Origin: Angelakisella sp.
Lineage (GTDB): Bacteria; Bacillota; Clostridia; Oscillospirales; Ruminococcaceae
Reading direction: 5' to 3'
Assembly (NCBI GenBank): GCA_013316495.1
Contig: WSMP01000002.1
Location: 24,861 to 33,105, forward strand
DNA length: 8,245 nt
Positions 6,901-8,245 of the stretch are shown here, piece by piece; the stretch's first letter is position 1, and each line of letters starts with the position of its first letter. The position numbers were made by a program, and so were the translations under genes. Below the pieces are notes generated by a model. That model worked only from the letters and a program-made list of their open reading frames with translations. It did no database searches and was not told the origin of the DNA.

Positions 6901-8245
6901 TTACCGGCGTTACCCTGAATAAGACTGAATTGGCTCTGGCAGCGGGAGCCAGCGAGACACTTACTGCCACTGTGGCTCCGGAGAATGCCACCAACAAGAC
7001 GGTGAAATGGAGCACCAGCGACGAGAAGATTGCCACGGTGGATGCTACTGGAAAGGTCACCGCCATCGCCCCTGGCACCGCCACCATCACCGCCACCACC
7101 GAGGACGGAGGCAAGACCGCCGCCTGCCAGGTGACGGTTACCAGCGCCGTTACCGGCGTTACCCTGAACAAAACCACCCTCTCCCTGGCGGTGGGGGCCA
7201 GCGAAACCCTTGCCGCTGCTGTCGCCCCGGAGACTGCCCCTAACAAGGCTGTCACCTGGACTACCGGCGACCCGAAGATTGCCACGGTGGACGGCGCCGG
7301 AAAGGTCACCGCCATCGCCCCTGGGACCACCACCATCACCGTCACCACAGTGGACGGGGGCAAGACCGCCGCCTGCCAGGTAACCGTTACCGCCGCCACC
7401 ATCCCTGTAAGCGGCGTGTCCCTGAACAGGCCGGACCTCACCCTGGAGGTGGGGGCCAGCGAGGTTCTCTCCGCCGCCGTTGCCCCGGAGAATGCCACCA
7501 ACAAAAATGTAAAGTGGACCAGCAGCGATACATCGGTAGCCACAGTGGATGGCGCCGGAAAGGTCACCGCAGTGAAGAAAGGCACCGCCACCATCACCGC
7601 CACCACCGAAGACGGGGGCAAGACCGCCGTCTGCCAGGTGACGGTAAACGACAAGCCCCCGGCGGTGGTTCCGGTAACGGGCGTCACCCTGGATAAGACT
7701 GCCCACACCCTCAAGGTAGGGGAAACGGTTGCCCTTCAGGCCACGGTCACCCCGGAAAACGCCACCAACAAAAATCTTTCCTGGAGCACCAGTGACAGCA
7801 GCATTGCCAAAGTGGATGCCAGCGGCGTGGTCACCGCGGTGGCGCCAGGCACCGCTACCATCACCGCCTCGGCGGGAGAGTTGTCCGCCACCTGCACCAT
7901 CACAGTGGAGGCAGAGGCCCCGCCTCCCACCCCGGTGACCGGCGTTACACTGAACCAAAGCAGCCTTTCCATGGTGGTGGGCGATTCCCCGGTGACGCTG
8001 ATTGCCACCATTACCCCGGCAGATGCCGCCAACCAAGCGCTCACCTGGAGCAGTAATAACGAGGCTGCCGCCACTGTCGTCGGTGGCACTGTCACCCCAG
8101 TGGGGGAGGGGACCGCCACCATCACCATCACCACAGCGGATGGAGGCCACACCGCCACCTGTACTGTCACCGTGGTGGCAGCGCCTCCACCAGAGGGGGG
8201 CGGGGGAGATGTCCCTGTGAATCCCGACCCGCCCCCGGCGGAGAC
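3912..8245 (+). CDS. Giant membrane-anchored GHL10-like/amidase/Big_2 cell-wall protein, 3' end missing
   Basis: An open frame of 1,444 codons runs off the right edge. GTG at 3912 is the start because GGGAGG (3899-3904) lies seven bases before it. Residues 11-33 form one hydrophobic segment, an anchor or signal sequence. Residues 35-97 are a Pro/acidic linker. Residues 98-420 resemble GHL10/DUF187 (MRGLYL, LNTVILQT, GLYVYCIYN, PDGLFLDQYY at 223-232, VGILTDAVW, DFVGVRASG), but more divergently than the upstream lipoprotein. Residues 432-515 look like an Ig-like domain, about 516-690 are further beta-rich sequence, and 695-798 are AMIN-like. Residues 801-977 are a full Amidase_3 domain with zinc ligands H807 (DPGHSG), E823 and H878 (SIHCN), and catalytic E940 (AECGF). 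It should cleave the bond between MurNAc and L-Ala of the stem peptide. Five Big_2 repeats follow from 997, then a Pro/Gly linker. It likely works outside the membrane with the upstream GHL10 lipoprotein. The C-terminus, and any wall-anchoring domain, is not visible. Confidence 0.9.
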   Translation, partial: MRDLLNNNGKLVTLMGSLFAGIIAVTGAVALFLGDMEYPPLFAASSTSQSTPAPQEPEGPGEDATPPPAEDPDNSGFIDPPADPDGEEPVIYTYNKPDEMRGLYLIPGQDFLTGDSSEEKVKAEIDAAIGHAVSMKLNTVILQTAGQQGVIYNSKNLPALTTFFDPLTYAISQARAQGLYVYCIYNTMYVGDGESMGRATGMDAATLDFIREEVGEFVRNYHPDGLFLDQYYNEETTSSYGAYLSQGGGIGYQSYMRSLSRTALETVLSTVEENAPGMQVGILTDAVWENKSQNEAGSNTSASWTVLANGNTDVKGMLEEGKFDFVGVRASGSTSDGAIPFDTVTAWWGKLAQSCGTSMYVIHSADRMGTNHTGWSSNTEMVRQLDNAHKVEGYSGSVFNSLAALLANPGGATDNILKYLNDQTSAQFILTELKLTKPEQTTYTTNEATVMFQGASDPTNKVTLNDKEITTDQNGYFSVSQELAAGLNTFVFAHKGKTVTYNITRQVKVLDKDSVAPTGSINIDGGMKITVSVNAYAGSTVTASLGGSSITLVETKAEGDNTDKTSSYVQYSGDFTAPEATSSAQKLGTITFSGSYEGFTDTATGATVTVNKKAVIGSGKAVVVKASQAETFPSDTMNDISSPYCFPLPAGALDYTLGDEIVYREGNSTFRYYLLESGQRVYSKDITSTSQKAEDNVIQGMTVTSTSSYTDVILTMTQPVSYDASYSSSGMSFDFAYTKTVCGNMPNLTKNPLFSSATWSGQKLTLAFRKNNGMIGYRASYSGNILTLRFHNVPTMETARIVIDPGHSGPDSGAAGNLAAYPEKVVNLQIAKRLYNVLKNSYGANVYLIDTTGSSKVELATRVSLAEKQNAQLFLSIHCNSAASTSAKGNEAYYFYSFSKPFTDYVNSALYSAMGNSNRGSKYGLYYVTRTSHYTSTLAECGFMSNNSEYKQLLDSATQQEMAQNLAQAIANYFSSIRVTGYQNGTESVGAVSQIPVTGVTLNKTELALAAGASETLTATVAPENATNKTVKWSTSDEKIATVDATGKVTAIAPGTATITATTEDGGKTAACQVTVTSAVTGVTLNKTTLSLAVGASETLAAAVAPETAPNKAVTWTTGDPKIATVDGAGKVTAIAPGTTTITVTTVDGGKTAACQVTVTAATIPVSGVSLNRPDLTLEVGASEVLSAAVAPENATNKNVKWTSSDTSVATVDGAGKVTAVKKGTATITATTEDGGKTAVCQVTVNDKPPAVVPVTGVTLDKTAHTLKVGETVALQATVTPENATNKNLSWSTSDSSIAKVDASGVVTAVAPGTATITASAGELSATCTITVEAEAPPPTPVTGVTLNQSSLSMVVGDSPVTLIATITPADAANQALTWSSNNEAAATVVGGTVTPVGEGTATITITTADGGHTATCTVTVVAAPPPEGGGGDVPVNPDPPPAE
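6900..8180 (+). repeat. Five tandem Big_2 (bacterial Ig-like) repeats within the amidase gene
   Basis: The coding units start at 6900, 7149, 7407, 7674 and 7935, with periods of 83, 86, 89 and 87 codons. Each begins with V-T/S-G-V-T/S-L-N/D, followed by the P-E-N/T-A-x-N-K (in unit 5 P-A-D-A-A-N-Q) and W-S/T-x-x-D/N elements, A-T/K-V-D-x-x-G-x-V-T-A in units 1-4, and a final T/C-x-x-x-V-T-V strand; units 1-3 also share the ending D-G-G-K-T-A-A/V-C-Q-V-T-V. Units 1 and 2 are also very similar as DNA: 26 identical bases at 7050-7075 and 7299-7324, exactly 249 bp apart. Such domains usually act as spacers or as wall, glycan or surface-binding modules. Confidence 0.9.

Noticed and set aside
5169..8150. 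A very long (993-codon) open frame on the minus strand
   Set aside because: It is antisense to the amidase/Big_2 gene, is a Gly/Ala/Val/His-rich low-complexity translation produced by G/C-ending codons on the opposite strand, and has no recognisable domain. The plus strand carries clear enzyme motifs over the same bases.
6900..8180. Regularly spaced repeats that could suggest a CRISPR-like array
   Set aside because: The period is about 250-267 bp, the units are translated in one frame into Ig-like domains, and there are no short identical repeats separated by unique spacers.

Overview
The window looks like chromosomal DNA of a GC-rich Gram-positive anaerobe, most likely a Clostridia/Oscillospiraceae-type gut bacterium. 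This rests on G/C-ending codons, strong AGGAGG-type ribosome binding sites, GTG starts, a Gram-positive lipoprotein signal, and the protein families present (GHL10/DUF187, Amidase_3, Big_2 repeats, a zinc-ribbon protein of the kind common in Firmicutes). No mobile element, CRISPR array, rRNA or tRNA was found.

Layout. Positions 1-216 hold a terminator for a gene lying off the left edge, then a well-formed promoter with an adjacent 16-bp inverted repeat. Positions 217-1314 (+) encode a secreted or membrane-anchored protein with the fold pattern of type-1 periplasmic sugar-binding proteins. It has no lipobox and no transporter genes beside it. A bidirectional terminator (1410-1448) separates it from a convergent gene, 1470-1832 (-), encoding a double zinc-ribbon protein. 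That gene is divergent from a small unknown ORF, 1916-2290 (+), with a possible translation-factor-domain-2-like beta-barrel. A near-consensus promoter lies inside the last codons of that ORF and faces the main pair of genes.

The main pair, 2347-3861 and 3912-8245 (+, 50 bp apart, probably one operon), is a cell-envelope module. The first gene encodes a lipoprotein with a long Ser/Pro/acidic linker carrying a GHL10 (DUF187) glycoside-hydrolase-like domain. The second encodes a very large membrane-anchored protein, cut by the right edge. It combines a divergent GHL10-like domain, an Ig-like domain, further beta-rich and AMIN-like regions, a complete zinc N-acetylmuramoyl-L-alanine amidase (Amidase_3) domain and at least five Big_2 Ig repeats. 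In E. coli the GHL10 relative DigH cleaves peptidoglycan strands whose stem peptides were removed by amidases. The pairing and fusion seen here therefore suggest a coupled strip-then-cut peptidoglycan remodelling system on the outer face of the membrane. That functional link is inference; the domain assignments are read from sequence patterns without a database search.
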